From contig NZ_CP071598.1 in the NCBI RefSeq assembly GCF_017357405.1, forward strand, positions 62,001-126,000: DNA of 64,000 nucleotides, given 5' to 3'. The stretch comes from Halomontanus rarus (GTDB lineage: Archaea > Halobacteriota > Halobacteria > Halobacteriales > Natrialbaceae). The notes beneath the pieces were generated by a model, which saw nothing but the letters and a program-made list of their open reading frames with translations, did no database searches and was not told where the DNA came from. The translations under genes were made by a program, and so were the position numbers. Shown in pieces: positions 54,070 through 63,760 of this stretch; the first letter of the stretch is position 1, and the number at the start of each line of letters is the position of its first letter.

Positions 54070-54837
54070 TCAACTCATGAACAACCGCCGTCCGGCCCGC
54101 TCGTGGCGCATCCCCAGTACCTCGGCGGCGGGCGCGAAGGCGCCCATCCGCTCGAGCGAGTCGTCGACGTGGCGCGTACAGGTCGCCTCGAGTTCCGGGA
54201 GCAACGCCTCGAGAACCGCCTGAACGTCGGTGTGTCCGAACCGACCGAGCCGCTGGGCGGCACCGAGCAATCCGACGACGAACGAGTACGCCTGGGCCTG
54301 ACACGCCTGCTCGCGCGCGAGGCCGTCCCGGTGGGCGAGGACGCCGAAGACGACGGCGTAGTGTCCCGGGGTTTCCCCGCGGTCGACGGCGTCGGTGTAC
54401 GCGCTCGCGTGGCCCTCGAGCGCGCCGGTCGTCGAAGTGTCAGTTGTAGATTCGAACCCGGAATCGGGTCCGACGCTCGCCCCGCTCACACCCTCGGACG
54501 ACAACAGGAGTTCGCAGAGTTGGGCGCCGGCTTTCGTCGAACTCTCGCGGAACTCGCGGGGCACGGTCACGGCGTGCAGTCGCTCGTCGACCGCGAGGAG
54601 GGCCTCGAGGTCACCTCTCTCGCTCGCCGCGTGGGCGTTCGCGACGGCGACCGTGTCGCAGGGGCCGATCACTCGCTCGAGGTACGCCGAGAGCACCGCC
54701 TGCAGGTCCTCTGCGTCCTCGATCAGTCCCTCGGTGACGTACTGCTCGATCCCGTAGGATGCGGTGAAGGAACCGACGGGGAGAAACGAGTCCGAGAGTC
54801 GGAGTGCGGCCAAGAAGCTGGGTGGGTCAGTGGTCAT
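54070..54837 (-). CDS. ureF: Urease accessory protein UreF
   Basis: A 255-residue helical protein that, with UreD and UreG, helps load nickel into urease. The N-terminus FLAALRLSDSFLPVGSFTASYGIEQYV is the typical UreF opening, and HYAVVFGVLAHRDGLAREQACQAQAYSFV lies in the conserved middle. An extra acidic, Ser/Thr-rich insert (about 115-145) is seen, as often in haloarchaeal versions. It is the last gene of the urease operon. Its ATG at 54835-54837 lies inside the ureE histidine tail, with an 11-base overlap. Confidence 0.93.
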   Translation of the reverse strand: MTTDPPSFLAALRLSDSFLPVGSFTASYGIEQYVTEGLIEDAEDLQAVLSAYLERVIGPCDTVAVANAHAASERGDLEALLAVDERLHAVTVPREFRESSTKAGAQLCELLLSSEGVSGASVGPDSGFESTTDTSTTGALEGHASAYTDAVDRGETPGHYAVVFGVLAHRDGLAREQACQAQAYSFVVGLLGAAQRLGRFGHTDVQAVLEALLPELEATCTRHVDDSLERMGAFAPAAEVLGMRHERAGRRLFMS

Positions 54838-55465
54838 GGTCGTGGTCGTGATCGTGGTCGTGGCCGGATTTCGAGTGCCGACCGGAATCGTGATTGTGGC
54901 CGTGATCGTGACTGTGTTCGTGGTCGTGGCCGTGTTCGTGCTCACCCGACCCCACTCGAGCACGGCCCGTCTCGCTATCGGCGACGAACAGCTCCGCCGC
55001 CACCGTCTCCACTCGACACGACGCCTCCGGGAGCACGTCCCGTATCACGCGCTCGACGATGCGTCGATCGGCCGCCAGCGGCACGTACACCGTCCCGTCG
55101 ACCACGGCGAGATCCCAGTGTTGATTCCCGACGTGGTGGCCCAGTTCGACCGCGAGCGCCGTCGTCTCGAGCGAGGGCGCGGGCTCGGGCAGATCGACCG
55201 CGATCACCTCGCGAGGCTCGAGTGCGACCACGATCATCCGATCGTCCTCGCACACGAGTACGTCGCCCGCCGACAGCGCCGGCCGGTCGACGACGATTCC
55301 GAGGTCGGTTCCGGCGTCGGTCTCGACCCGAAGTCGCGATCGCTTGCGCTCGGTTTCCTCGAGGACGACCCGCTCGAGGGTTCCGTTCGCCGCGTGTTCC
55401 TCGCGCAGACTGGCGAGTCGGTCGTCGGCGTGGACGTTGCCGACGACGCCGTCGATTCGGTCCAT
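54827..55465 (-). CDS. ureE: Urease accessory protein UreE, histidine-rich nickel carrier
   Basis: A 212-residue nickel-binding chaperone. The N-terminal peptide-binding part shows LERVVLEETERKRSRLRVET, and the metal-binding part has AVELGHHVGNQHWDLAV, the conserved histidine site near 115-125. The last 40 or so residues are a run of His-Asp, His-Gly and His-Glu pairs, an expanded nickel store. The ATG overlaps the ureD stop by one base. The His tail is encoded by repeated CATGACCACGA-type codons that read on the plus strand as GTGGTCGTG repeats. Confidence 0.93.
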   Translation of the reverse strand: MDRIDGVVGNVHADDRLASLREEHAANGTLERVVLEETERKRSRLRVETDAGTDLGIVVDRPALSAGDVLVCEDDRMIVVALEPREVIAVDLPEPAPSLETTALAVELGHHVGNQHWDLAVVDGTVYVPLAADRRIVERVIRDVLPEASCRVETVAAELFVADSETGRARVGSGEHEHGHDHEHSHDHGHNHDSGRHSKSGHDHDHDHDHDH

Positions 55466-56448
55466 CAGTACCGCCGGTCGGCCGGTGCGCCGACCCCGAG
55501 CGTCGCTCGTCTGGTCTCGTCCCACGCCTCGCGGATCGCGCTCGTCACGTCCGCCTCCCGCAGTCCGAGTATCCGGACGACGACGCCGGCGTCGTAGGCG
55601 AGCGTCGATACGCCGGCGTGGATGTCCTCGTCACCTCCTCGAGCCCGCTGGTCCACCGACGAGTCTGCGAGTCGTCCGTGAATCCGGTCGGCGAGGTCGC
55701 CGACCGGCTCGTCGGGTGCGAAGACGTACAGGGTGCCGACGACCTCGTACTCGCCAACGCTCGCGGGATCGCGCGGATCTCGTTGCGCCGGCCGCAGGTC
55801 GACGGTGTCCGCACAGACCAGCTGGCCGTCGTGGCGGGCGTCGACGCGGGTCCGATAGTGGTCGAACCCGAACGCCTCGTGGTCGCTCAAGCCGTCCGGA
55901 ACGAGCACGTCCCCGACGATCACGACGGCGTCGTCTGCGAGCTCGACTGACAGCGTCTGGAGACACCGCGACTCCTCGTTGAGGATCGTCGGCCCCGGAA
56001 GGTACTCGAGGTGTGCGCCGGCTCCGGCCCGGAGCTCCGCCTCGAGGTGCGCGTAGTTCGCGTTCATGCTGTGGACCTTCGTCGCCCCCTGGGTCGTGAC
56101 GTGCGCTCGAGCGCCCGAGCGGGCGTCGATCTCGATCCGATGGCGGTCGCCCTGTGCGACCCCGCCCGTCGGCTCCTGGGCGACGAGCGTCGTCAGCCCC
56201 GGCGCGGGGTCGGTCGCGAGCGTGCCGGTCAGGTGGTAGGGGACCTTCACGTGATCGTAGGTCAGTCGTGTCTCGCCCCCGTCGTCGCCCGATCCCTCGC
56301 GGGTGAGCGTGGCCTCGAGGACGCCGTTCTTTCCGGGGCCGGCAGCCGGTGCCTGCGGGAGGTCCTCCTCGCCGTAGGCTTCGAAGGCGGGCGGGATCGA
56401 CGGCCGTTCGTCCTCGGCGTCAGCCTCGGTTCCGACGGACTGGCTCAC
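55465..56448 (-). CDS. ureD: Urease accessory protein UreD (UreH)
   Basis: A 327-residue scaffold that receives UreF and UreG on the apo-urease. Conserved patches are [23 protein letters not shown] near 87-109, [34 protein letters not shown] near 120-153 and a [23 protein letters not shown] segment near 200. The N-terminal 50 residues are acidic and low in complexity. The start is GTG at 56446-56448, overlapping the ureG stop by four bases (GTGA). Confidence 0.92.
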   Translation of the reverse strand: MSQSVGTEADAEDERPSIPPAFEAYGEEDLPQAPAAGPGKNGVLEATLTREGSGDDGGETRLTYDHVKVPYHLTGTLATDPAPGLTTLVAQEPTGGVAQGDRHRIEIDARSGARAHVTTQGATKVHSMNANYAHLEAELRAGAGAHLEYLPGPTILNEESRCLQTLSVELADDAVVIVGDVLVPDGLSDHEAFGFDHYRTRVDARHDGQLVCADTVDLRPAQRDPRDPASVGEYEVVGTLYVFAPDEPVGDLADRIHGRLADSSVDQRARGGDEDIHAGVSTLAYDAGVVVRILGLREADVTSAIREAWDETRRATLGVGAPADRRY

Positions 56449-57062
56449 GCGAACAGCACCCGTTCCGTGTGTTCGAGGACCTCGTCGATCCCCTCCTCGG
56501 CCTTGCAGTCGGTGAAGACGTAGGGGTCGCCGGCGCGAACCTCCTGCGTGTCGGCGTCGATCACCTCGAGGTCGGCGTCGACGTGGGGCGCGAGGTCGGT
56601 CTTGTTTATCACCAGGAGGTCGGCCTGGGTGACGCCCGGTCCGCGTTTCCGGGGGATGTCCTCGCCCTCCGCGACGGAGATGACGAAGACGAAGTAGTCG
56701 GCCAGCTCCGGGTTGAACGTCGCGGCGAGGTTGTCGCCGCCGCTCTCGATCAGGACGACGTCCAGGTCGGGGTTGCGCTCGGTGAACTCGTCGATCGCCG
56801 CGAGGTTCATCGAGGGGTCCTCCCGGATCCCGGTGTGGGGGCAGGCGCCGGTCTCGACGCCGCGGACGAGTTCCTCTGGAATCGTGTCCGCGAACGACTC
56901 CCGGAGGACGTCGGCGTCCTCCTGGGTCATGATGTCGTTGGCGATGACGCCGACCTCGTAGCCCTCCGCGAGCAGTTTCGGGACGATCCGTTTCACGAGC
57001 GAGGTCTTACCGGAGCCGACGGGACCGCCGATGCCGATCTTGGCGACGTCTCGGTACCCCAT
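56445..57062 (-). CDS. ureG: Urease accessory GTPase UreG
   Basis: A 205-residue GTPase that drives nickel insertion into urease. The P-loop is GPVGSGKT (residues 13-20). The nickel-binding CPH lies in [17 protein letters not shown] near 70-85, the Walker-B-like ESGGDNL near 105, and the guanine motif NKTDL near 150. The ATG at 57060-57062 touches the ureA stop by one base. Length and motifs are canonical. Confidence 0.95.
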   Translation of the reverse strand: MGYRDVAKIGIGGPVGSGKTSLVKRIVPKLLAEGYEVGVIANDIMTQEDADVLRESFADTIPEELVRGVETGACPHTGIREDPSMNLAAIDEFTERNPDLDVVLIESGGDNLAATFNPELADYFVFVISVAEGEDIPRKRGPGVTQADLLVINKTDLAPHVDADLEVIDADTQEVRAGDPYVFTDCKAEEGIDEVLEHTERVLFA

Positions 57063-57460
57063 CAGTCACCCTCCTCCGCGGGAGCGGTCGGCTCGGACGC
57101 CGGTTCCGGCTCCGTTCCGGCCCCTCTCTCGCCGCGCTCGAGTTGCTCGCGGGAGTCCGCGCGGATCGGCTCGTGGACGGTGACGAGCTTCGTGCCGTCG
57201 GGAAAGACCGGCTCGATCTGGACCATGTCGATCATCTCGGGGACGCCGTCCATGACGTCCTCGCGGGTCAACAACTGGGTGGCCTCCGCGCGGATCTCCG
57301 AGACCGACCAGCCGTCGCGGGCGCGCTCGCAGATCCAGTCGGAGACGTACGCGACCGTTTCGGGGTGGTTCAGTTTCACGCCGCGCGCCTTGCGTCGACG
57401 CGCGAGTTCCGCGGCCGTGAAGACCGTCAGCCGCTCCATCTCCTTGGGGGAGAGGTTCAT
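57062..57460 (-). CDS. ureA: Urease gamma subunit UreA
   Basis: A 132-residue structural subunit of urease. Residues 1-100 are canonical: [80 protein letters not shown]. The acidic C-terminal tail (about 105-132) is a haloarchaeal addition. In this operon the gamma gene lies after ureC, not before ureB as in many bacteria. A 20-codon mini-ORF between ureC and ureA overlaps its start as ATGA. Confidence 0.95.
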   Translation of the reverse strand: MNLSPKEMERLTVFTAAELARRRKARGVKLNHPETVAYVSDWICERARDGWSVSEIRAEATQLLTREDVMDGVPEMIDMVQIEPVFPDGTKLVTVHEPIRADSREQLERGERGAGTEPEPASEPTAPAEEGD

Positions 57461-57519
57461 GTGTCGACCTCCGATGTCGCTGCCGGTTCCGTCGTCTGAG
57501 TGGGTATCGTTTCGGTCAT
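57457..57519 (-). CDS. 20-codon mini-ORF between ureC and ureA
   Basis: ATG at 57517-57519 follows the ureC stop by two bases. The frame encodes [20 protein letters not shown] and ends with TGA at 57457-57459, sharing ATGA with the ureA start. It fills the only gap in an otherwise overlapping operon and may carry ribosomes from ureC to ureA. The peptide is acidic and Thr-rich like natural haloarchaeal tails, so it could also be the remnant of an older, longer protein end. Confidence 0.5.
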   Translation of the reverse strand: MTETIPTQTTEPAATSEVDT

Positions 57520-57521
57520 AG

Positions 57522-59225
57522 TTAGAGCATGTACCGCTGTGCGAGTGCGATCTCCTCGGCCGGTTCGCACGTGACCGGTTCGCCGTCTATCGAGACCTCG
57601 AACGTCTGGGCGTCGATCTCGATGTCGTCCGGACAGGTGTTGTTGTGCAGCATGTCCGACTTCTCGACGTCTCGCGTGTCGCTGACCGCTCGGACCGGCG
57701 TCTCGAGGCCGTACTCCTCGCCGACGCCGCGTTTCGCGGCGGCCTCGCTCACGAACGTGAGACTCAGGCCGTGTTTTGCCTTCCCCATCGAACCCGCACG
57801 CGGGCGCTGGATCACCGGTTCGCACGTCATCAGCGATCCGTTGGCCTCGCCCATCTGGCTCCAGACGGGGAACCCGCCCTTGATCACCATCCGCGGCTTG
57901 ATCCCGAACGAGGCGGGATCCCAGAGGACGATATCCGCGAGCTTGCCCGGCTCGAGCGAGCCGATGTACTCGTCGATCCCCGCGGTGATCGCGGGATTGA
58001 GCGTGTACTTGGCGACGTAGCGTCGAATCCGGTGGTTGTCGGCGCCGGTCCCCTCGTCTTCGGGGAGCGGACCGCGCTGCGTTTTCATCTTATCCGCCGT
58101 CTGCCAGGTGCGACAGATCACCTCGGCCATCCGGCCCATCGCCTGCGAGTCGGAGGTCATCATCGAGATCGCGCCCGTGTCGTGGAGGACGTCCTCGGCG
58201 GCGATCGTCTCCGAGCGGATCCGCGATTCGGCGAAGGCGACGTCCTCGGGCACGTCGGGGTTGAGGTGGTGGCAGACCATCACCATGTCAAGGTGCTCGT
58301 CGAACGTGTTGGTCGTGTACGGCATCGACGGGTTCGTCGACGAGGGAAGCATGTGCTGGTGGCCGACCAACTCGAGGACGTCCGGCGCGTGGCCACCACC
58401 GGCCCCCTCGATGTGGAAGGTGTGGATCGTCCGCCCGTCGATCGCGTCGAAGGTGTCCTCGACGAAGCCCGACTCGTTCAGGGTGTCCGTGTGAATACAG
58501 ACCTGCACGTCCTCCTCGTCCGCCACCTCGAGACAGGTGTCGATCGCCTTCGGTGTCGAGCCCCAGTCCTCGTGGAGTTTCAGGCCGCAGGCGCCGGCCT
58601 CGATCTGCTCGCGGAGGGCGTCGGGGTAGCTCGCGTTTCCCTTGCCGTAGAATCCGACGTTCATCGGCCACTCCTCGGCGGCCTCCAGGAATTTCCGAAC
58701 GTTTCGCGGACCCGGTGTACAGGTCGTCGCGCCGCCGCCGTAGCCGCCGCCGAACATCGTCGTCACGCCGCTGGCCAGCGCGTGCTCGAAGAGCTGTGGG
58801 CTGTTGAAGTGGACGTGGATGTCGAACGCGCCGGGCGTGGCGATCAGGCCGTCGGCCGGGACGGTGTCGGTGCTCGGCCCGACGATCATGTCGACGCCGT
58901 CCATCGTGTCGGGGTTGCCCGCCTTCCCGACGCCGACGATCTCCCCGTCGCGGACGCCGATGTCGCCCTTCCGGACGCCGAGGACGGGATCGACGATCAC
59001 GACGTTCGTAAAGGCCCAGTCGAGCGCGTCCGCCTGCGTGGCCCGCGCTTGCATCCCCATCCCGTCGCGCATCGTCTTCCCGCCGCCGAAGACCGCCTCG
59101 TCGCCGTAGGTCGCGTGGTCGGTCTCGATCTTCGCGAGTAGATCGGTGTCTCCCAGCCGAAGTCGATCGCCGGTCGTCGGCCCGAACAGGTCGGTGTACT
59201 CCCGCCGCGAGAGCTCCCGGCTCAC
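57522..59225 (-). CDS. ureC: Urease alpha subunit UreC
   Basis: A 567-residue catalytic subunit that hydrolyses urea to ammonia and carbamate in the cytoplasm. Nickel ligands and active-site residues are present: His137 and His139 (FDIHVHF), the carbamylated Lys216 in GLKLHEDWG, His245 (CIHTDTLNE), His271 ([15 protein letters not shown]), flap Cys318-His319 (MVCHHLN) and the Asp in [11 protein letters not shown] near 360. Length equals that of bacterial enzymes. The start is GTG at 59223-59225, overlapping the ureB stop by four bases; the open frame upstream of this GTG is a shadow of ureB. Confidence 0.97.
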   Translation of the reverse strand: MSRELSRREYTDLFGPTTGDRLRLGDTDLLAKIETDHATYGDEAVFGGGKTMRDGMGMQARATQADALDWAFTNVVIVDPVLGVRKGDIGVRDGEIVGVGKAGNPDTMDGVDMIVGPSTDTVPADGLIATPGAFDIHVHFNSPQLFEHALASGVTTMFGGGYGGGATTCTPGPRNVRKFLEAAEEWPMNVGFYGKGNASYPDALREQIEAGACGLKLHEDWGSTPKAIDTCLEVADEEDVQVCIHTDTLNESGFVEDTFDAIDGRTIHTFHIEGAGGGHAPDVLELVGHQHMLPSSTNPSMPYTTNTFDEHLDMVMVCHHLNPDVPEDVAFAESRIRSETIAAEDVLHDTGAISMMTSDSQAMGRMAEVICRTWQTADKMKTQRGPLPEDEGTGADNHRIRRYVAKYTLNPAITAGIDEYIGSLEPGKLADIVLWDPASFGIKPRMVIKGGFPVWSQMGEANGSLMTCEPVIQRPRAGSMGKAKHGLSLTFVSEAAAKRGVGEEYGLETPVRAVSDTRDVEKSDMLHNNTCPDDIEIDAQTFEVSIDGEPVTCEPAEEIALAQRYML

Positions 59226-59635
59226 GAGACGTACCCCTCCTCGCGGGCCCGCTCGAGCGCTCGTTCTTTCACGTCCTCGTCGTCGAGGTGGCCCTCGACC
59301 AGTCCGCCCATACCGTAGACGTTCCGGTCGCCGCCGATCGCGACGAGGTCGACCTCGCGCTCGCAGCCCGGTTCGAACCTGACCGCCGTTCCGGCGGGAA
59401 CGTCGAGTCGCATCCCGTAGGCGGCTTCGCGGTCGAACGCGAGGCCGGGATTGACCTCGAAGAAGTGAAAGTGGGAGCCGACCTGCGCCGGTCGGTCGCC
59501 CGTGTTCTCGACGATGACGGTCGTCGTCGGTCGCCCGTCGTTGATCGTGATCGGCTCGTCCGCCGGCAGAATCTCGCCCGGTGTGCCGTCGATCACGGGG
59601 AACCACATCCGTCGTCGAATCGGTCGGTCGTACAC
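59222..59635 (-). CDS. ureB: Urease beta subunit UreB, first gene of the operon
   Basis: A 137-residue structural subunit. Canonical segments are [59 protein letters not shown] and [14 protein letters not shown]. The start is probably GTG at 59633-59635, which lies about 30 bases after a TATA-like stretch near 59665; an ATG at 59608 is an alternative. Nitrogen control is likely because the urea transporter is divergently placed, but no regulator is in the window. Confidence 0.94.
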   Translation of the reverse strand: MYDRPIRRRMWFPVIDGTPGEILPADEPITINDGRPTTTVIVENTGDRPAQVGSHFHFFEVNPGLAFDREAAYGMRLDVPAGTAVRFEPGCEREVDLVAIGGDRNVYGMGGLVEGHLDDEDVKERALERAREEGYVS

Positions 59636-60334
59636 ATACAGCCACCTTTGACAATAGTATGTAAGTGCATTTCTTTTGGAGACATTCTGGCACCAACACG
59701 CGGATTAATAACGTCGATGAACGATCCGATCCGCCAGATTGCAACGATCCAAAAAATATCGGCCGACGTCAGGACACTTCAAAATATCGATCGAAATTCG
59801 ACGAATAATTCGACGAATCACGAAATCGTCGTCGAGCGTTGAACCACGGTCACGCTCGAGCACGGACACAACACGGTAACGACCGAGATCACGAGTCGAC
59901 GTTCCACCGGTCGTCACCGGAACGAAATCTCGGCAGCGACAGAAGCGATCCTGTGCCGTCCGTACCACAGCGTTCCCGACGGACGTCTGTACGAATGTTT
60001 ACTGGGAAACGGAGTAAAACGCTACGATCGTCCGATTCGACTGCAGTGCGCGTGAGACTTCGCGGGCCGAAACTGACGCCGGACGACTCGAGAATATGTA
60101 TTGTGTGGATCATTTGTTGGTCTTCCTCCCACAAAGTAACACCACAAAGACACTTTCCCTGCGACGTTCACGTACGAATGTCTTCTATAGAGACATAAAT
60201 CACACAAAGAGTCAGAATATTAGGGTCTGTTACTCCGTATTTCCGGTATAAGTTTGGGTATACACAGGGGAGGAAATAGTACACACCGGTACAAACCCTT
60301 TTATATTGGACTTGTTTTCACCGCTGTGTACGAA
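59636..60334. other. Divergent regulatory gap between urease and urea transporter genes
   Basis: This 699-base gap holds the ureB promoter near 59665, a TTGACAATAG sequence at 59648-59657 that also occurs in the operator-like element at 5501-5526, and the urt promoter at 60299-60306. Open frames in it lack coding features. The length leaves room for nitrogen-responsive control sites or a small RNA, neither of which can be identified. Confidence 0.5.
60299..60306 (+). promoter_or_regulatory. TATA box of the urt operon
   Basis: The AT-rich sequence TTTTATAT is about 31 bases before the mini-ORF ATG at 60335 and about 123 bases before the urtA ATG. An additional AT-rich stretch lies near 60250 (GTATAAGTTTGGGTATAC). 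Confidence 0.5.
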
Positions 60335-60433
60335 ATGAGTTCGAAACTCTCGCACAAATTGGCCGCTTCGAACAACAATTGTCTACTCTCACTTTCGGAA
60401 CCGTTCGGTTCGGAGGTGTCGTCGGATGAGTGA
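60335..60433 (+). CDS. Leaderless 32-codon mini-ORF overlapping the urtA start
   Basis: ATG at 60335 opens a Ser-rich frame beginning MSSKLSHKLAASNNNC and ending FGSEVSSDE, with TGA at 60431-60433. It overlaps the urtA start by eight bases. It is the first ATG after the TATA box. The peptide is polar and matches no family. The arrangement would tie urtA translation to reading of this peptide, so it could serve as a control leader. Confidence 0.45.
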   Translation: MSSKLSHKLAASNNNCLLSLSEPFGSEVSSDE

Positions 60434-61730
60434 CCGTCGACTCTCCCGTCGACGTGCGCTCGCAACCGGTCTCTCGGGTGTCGGTCTCGCACTCGCCGGC
60501 TGTCTGGCCGAGGAGGGCGACGGCAACGGTGGGAACGGCGACGGCGGCAACGGCGAAACGACCGGCACGACCGGGGGCGACGACGCGCCGAAGATCGCCG
60601 TTCTCGAGGACCGCTCGGGCAACTTCGCACTCAACGGCACGGCGAAGTGGCAGGCCTCGCTGCTCGCCGTCGAGGAGATCAACGCGGACGGCGGCGTTTT
60701 GGGAGAAGAGATAGAGGTCTACGATCCGGACCCGCAGTCGGACAACCAGCGCTATGTCGAGTTGACCCAGGAGGCGATCGTCGACGAGGAAGTCGACGCC
60801 CTCTGGGCGGGGTACTCGAGCGCGACGCGCGAGGCGATCCGTCCGACGGTCAACCAGCACGACCAGCTGTACTTCTACACCACCCAGTACGAGGGCGGCG
60901 TCTGCGACGAGACGACCTTCGCCGTGGGTGCGACGGCCCGCCAGCAACTCGGTGCCGTCGTGCCGTACCTGATCGAGGAGTACGGCCCGCGCATTTACAC
61001 GGTTGCGGCGGACTACAACTTCGGCCAGCTCTCGGGCGACTGGGTGCGAATCCTCGCGGAGGAACACGACGCCGAGGTCGTCGACGAGGAGTACATTCCG
61101 CTGGACGTCTCCGACTTCGGATCGACGATCAACAACATCCAGGGCGAGGATCCCGACTTCATCATGTCGATGCTCGTCGGCGAGTCCCACACCGCGTTCT
61201 ACGAGCAGCGGGCGAACACCGGACTCGACATCCCGATCGGCTCCTCGACGACGATGGCCCAGGGCTACGAGCACCGCCGGCTCGACCCGCCCGCGCTCAC
61301 CGACATGTACGTCGGCGTCAACTACATGGAAGAGATCACGGGCGAGCGCAACGAGGACTTCGTCGACCGGTTCTACGAGGAGTGGCCGGACGCGGAGTAC
61401 CTCAACCAGGAAGCACAGAACAACTACTTCTCGGTCTACATGTGGAAGGAGGCCGTCGAACGCGCCGGCACCTTCGATCAGGAGGCCGTCATCGAGGAAC
61501 TCGAGGCCGGAATCGAGGTCGAAGCGCCCGAGGGTGACATCGAACTCGATCCGGCGACCCACCACATGACCCACCACATGCGCGTGGGACACGCAGACGA
61601 GAACCACGAGGTCACGTTCAGCGAGGAACAGTACATCGAACCGTCGTTCCTCCACGAGGTCGGCTGCGACCTGACCGAGGAGTCGGAACAGACCCAGTAC
61701 GAGCCGGGCGAGTACTACGACGAGGCCTAG
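60426..61730 (+). CDS. urtA: Urea ABC transporter substrate-binding lipoprotein UrtA
   Basis: A 434-residue binding protein. RRRALATGLSGVGLALAGC is a Tat signal with lipobox Cys26, followed by a Gly/Asn linker. The fold is the branched-chain amino acid / amide type: KIAVLEDRSGNFALNGTAKWQASLLAVEEIN, DALWAGYSSATREAIRP, LYFYTTQYEGGVC and TVAADYNFGQLSGDW are close to known UrtA/AmiC-like proteins. Its place before urtB-C-D and opposite urease makes urea the likely ligand. ATG at 60426 gives the Tat motif at the N-terminus. It overlaps a mini-ORF of 32 codons. Confidence 0.92.
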   Translation: MSDRRLSRRRALATGLSGVGLALAGCLAEEGDGNGGNGDGGNGETTGTTGGDDAPKIAVLEDRSGNFALNGTAKWQASLLAVEEINADGGVLGEEIEVYDPDPQSDNQRYVELTQEAIVDEEVDALWAGYSSATREAIRPTVNQHDQLYFYTTQYEGGVCDETTFAVGATARQQLGAVVPYLIEEYGPRIYTVAADYNFGQLSGDWVRILAEEHDAEVVDEEYIPLDVSDFGSTINNIQGEDPDFIMSMLVGESHTAFYEQRANTGLDIPIGSSTTMAQGYEHRRLDPPALTDMYVGVNYMEEITGERNEDFVDRFYEEWPDAEYLNQEAQNNYFSVYMWKEAVERAGTFDQEAVIEELEAGIEVEAPEGDIELDPATHHMTHHMRVGHADENHEVTFSEEQYIEPSFLHEVGCDLTEESEQTQYEPGEYYDEA

Positions 61731-61736
61731 CACAGT

Positions 61737-62627
61737 ATGGACCCGTACCAGCTGCTGAATCTGCTCTTCCAGTTCCTCGATAGCTTCGCGGTCATCGTGC
61801 TCGCGGCCGTCGGACTGGCCATCATCTTCGGGATGATGGGCATCATCAACCTCGCACACGGGGAGTTCATCCTCGTCGGCGCTTACGCGACGGTCCTGAG
61901 TTATCATCGGATCGGTCTACCCCTCGTCGTCGCCATGCTCGTGGGCGTCGCGATCACGACCGTCTACGGCGTCGTCCTCGAGCGGTTGATCGTCCGCCAC
62001 CTGTACGATCGGTTGCTCGACTCGATGGTCGCGACGTGGGGGATCAGCCTGATCATGATCCAGGGCGTTCGCATTCTCTGGGGCAACTCCCTCGACGGTG
62101 TCGGGACGCCGTTCGGAAGCGTCAGCTACGGACCGTACTCCTACTCCACGTACCGCCTGGTGCTCGCCGGGATCGCGGTTGGGGTCCTGATCGGCCTCTA
62201 CGTCCTGTTCGCGCGAACCGACTTCGGTATGCGGGCTCGAGCGACGATCCAGGACAAAGAGACCGCTCGCAGCATGGGCGTCGACACGGATCGAATGTAC
62301 CTGTCGACGTTCGCCATCGGCTCCGCGCTCGCGGGGCTGACGGGTGCGCTGTACGCACCGACGCGATCGGTCGGGCCGGAGTTCGGACAGGAGTACGTCG
62401 TCGAGGCGTTCGTCACGGTCGTCGTCGGCGGCGCGTCGGTGATCGTCGGAACCTCGATGGCCGGCGGCTTGCTCGCGCTCGTCAAGTCGGGCGCCACCAA
62501 TCAGTGGGGACAGTTCATCGGCCTGGCCGCGATGCTCGTCACCGCGATCGTCGCGATTCGCCTGATGCCCGACGGGATCACCGGACTGCTCGAGGACTGG
62601 CGGCGTGCACGGAGGGAGTCCGAATGA
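61737..62627 (+). CDS. urtB: Urea ABC transporter permease UrtB
   Basis: A 296-residue LivH-type permease with about eight helices. GMMGIINLAHGEFILVGAYAT near 35-55 is the hallmark of the family, and ARTDFGMRARATIQDKETARSMGVDTDRMY near 160-190 is the ATPase-contact region. It starts seven bases after the urtA stop. Many bacterial UrtB proteins have an extra N-terminal exported domain; this one lacks it. Confidence 0.93.
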   Translation: MDPYQLLNLLFQFLDSFAVIVLAAVGLAIIFGMMGIINLAHGEFILVGAYATVLSYHRIGLPLVVAMLVGVAITTVYGVVLERLIVRHLYDRLLDSMVATWGISLIMIQGVRILWGNSLDGVGTPFGSVSYGPYSYSTYRLVLAGIAVGVLIGLYVLFARTDFGMRARATIQDKETARSMGVDTDRMYLSTFAIGSALAGLTGALYAPTRSVGPEFGQEYVVEAFVTVVVGGASVIVGTSMAGGLLALVKSGATNQWGQFIGLAAMLVTAIVAIRLMPDGITGLLEDWRRARRESE

Positions 62628-63760
62628 GCGCCGACTCCGCACTCGAGACGATCACGGCTCGCGTTCGCAGCCCCTTCGAGGGGCCGAACACGACGGGGAA
62701 CTCCAACGCCTTCTGGACCGCGTTCGTCCTCGCCGTCGTCGGGTTGTTCCTCGTGCCGGCGGTCTCGCCGGGTCACGTGAGCGACCTCACGCTGTTCATG
62801 TCCTACGCGTTTCTCGCCCTGAGCCTCTGTTTCATCTGGGGCTACTGCGGGATACTGAGTTTCGGGCAGGTCGCGTTCTTCGGCGTCGCCGGCTACACGT
62901 TCGGGATCGTCGGGATCAACGTGGGTGCCGAGACCGGCGCCCTGCTCGGCGTCGTCGCCGCGTTGTTCGTCGCGACGCTCTTCGCCGCCGCACTGGGATA
63001 CTTCATGTTCTACGGCGGCGTCCGCGACGTCTACGTGACGATCATGACGCTGGTCGTCGCGCTCGTCTTGAACACGTTCATGGGCCAGACGGCCGGTTCC
63101 GAGTGGGCCATCGGTGACGCCCGGCTCGGCGGGTTCAACGGGATGGTCGGTGCCCCGAACCGGGCGATCGGCACCGGGAGCGTCGCGATCGACATGACCG
63201 GCGACGGGCTGTACTACGTCGTGCTGGCGCTGCTGATCGCGACCTACCTCGGCCTGCGCGCGCTGGTCAACAGCCGCTTCGGCTACGCGATGGTCGCCAC
63301 GCGCGAGGACGAAGACCGGACGGCGATGTTCGGCTACAACACGAAATTCATCAAGCTCGCAGTGTTCACGTTCGGCGGAACGCTCGCCGGGCTGAGCGGC
63401 GTGCTCTTCATGTTCTGGAGCCCCGGCGGCTACATCAACCCGGACGTGTTCGGCATCACCGCCGCCGCGATGCCGGTCATCTGGGCCAGCATCGGCGGCC
63501 GCACGTCCCTCCTCGGGACGACCACGGCCGCCGTCGCCCTCCAGTACCTCGACCAGCGGCTCGCGGCCTCGGGCAGCGAGTACGCGCTCGTCGTCATCGG
63601 CGCACTGTTGCTGTTCGTCATTCTGGTGATGCCCGCCGGCGTCGCCCCCTACGCCGAACGAGCCGTCGACTGGATTCGAGACGGCGTCTCGGCGAAGCTA
63701 CGCGGCGATCCCGAGAGCGAGAACGAGAACGCACCGTCCAACTCGGAGGTGACCAAGTAA
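62624..63760 (+). CDS. urtC: Urea ABC transporter permease UrtC
   Basis: A 378-residue LivM-type permease. It has about nine helices, with FIWGYCGILSFGQVAFFGVAGY near 65-85 and the contact segment NSRFGYAMVATREDEDRTAMFGYNTKFIKL near 220-250. A polar C-terminal tail ends the protein. The ATG overlaps the urtB stop by four bases (ATGA), and its stop shares bases with the next start (TAATG), so the operon is tightly coupled. Confidence 0.93.
   Translation: MSADSALETITARVRSPFEGPNTTGNSNAFWTAFVLAVVGLFLVPAVSPGHVSDLTLFMSYAFLALSLCFIWGYCGILSFGQVAFFGVAGYTFGIVGINVGAETGALLGVVAALFVATLFAAALGYFMFYGGVRDVYVTIMTLVVALVLNTFMGQTAGSEWAIGDARLGGFNGMVGAPNRAIGTGSVAIDMTGDGLYYVVLALLIATYLGLRALVNSRFGYAMVATREDEDRTAMFGYNTKFIKLAVFTFGGTLAGLSGVLFMFWSPGGYINPDVFGITAAAMPVIWASIGGRTSLLGTTTAAVALQYLDQRLAASGSEYALVVIGALLLFVILVMPAGVAPYAERAVDWIRDGVSAKLRGDPESENENAPSNSEVTK

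Noticed and set aside
54835..54945. GTGGTCGTG repeats on the plus strand
   Set aside because: These are the reverse complement of the UreE histidine-tail codons, not an independent repeat.
60318..61907. Minus-strand open frame opposite urtA
   Set aside because: Shadow frame; urtA on the plus strand has a Tat lipobox and family features.
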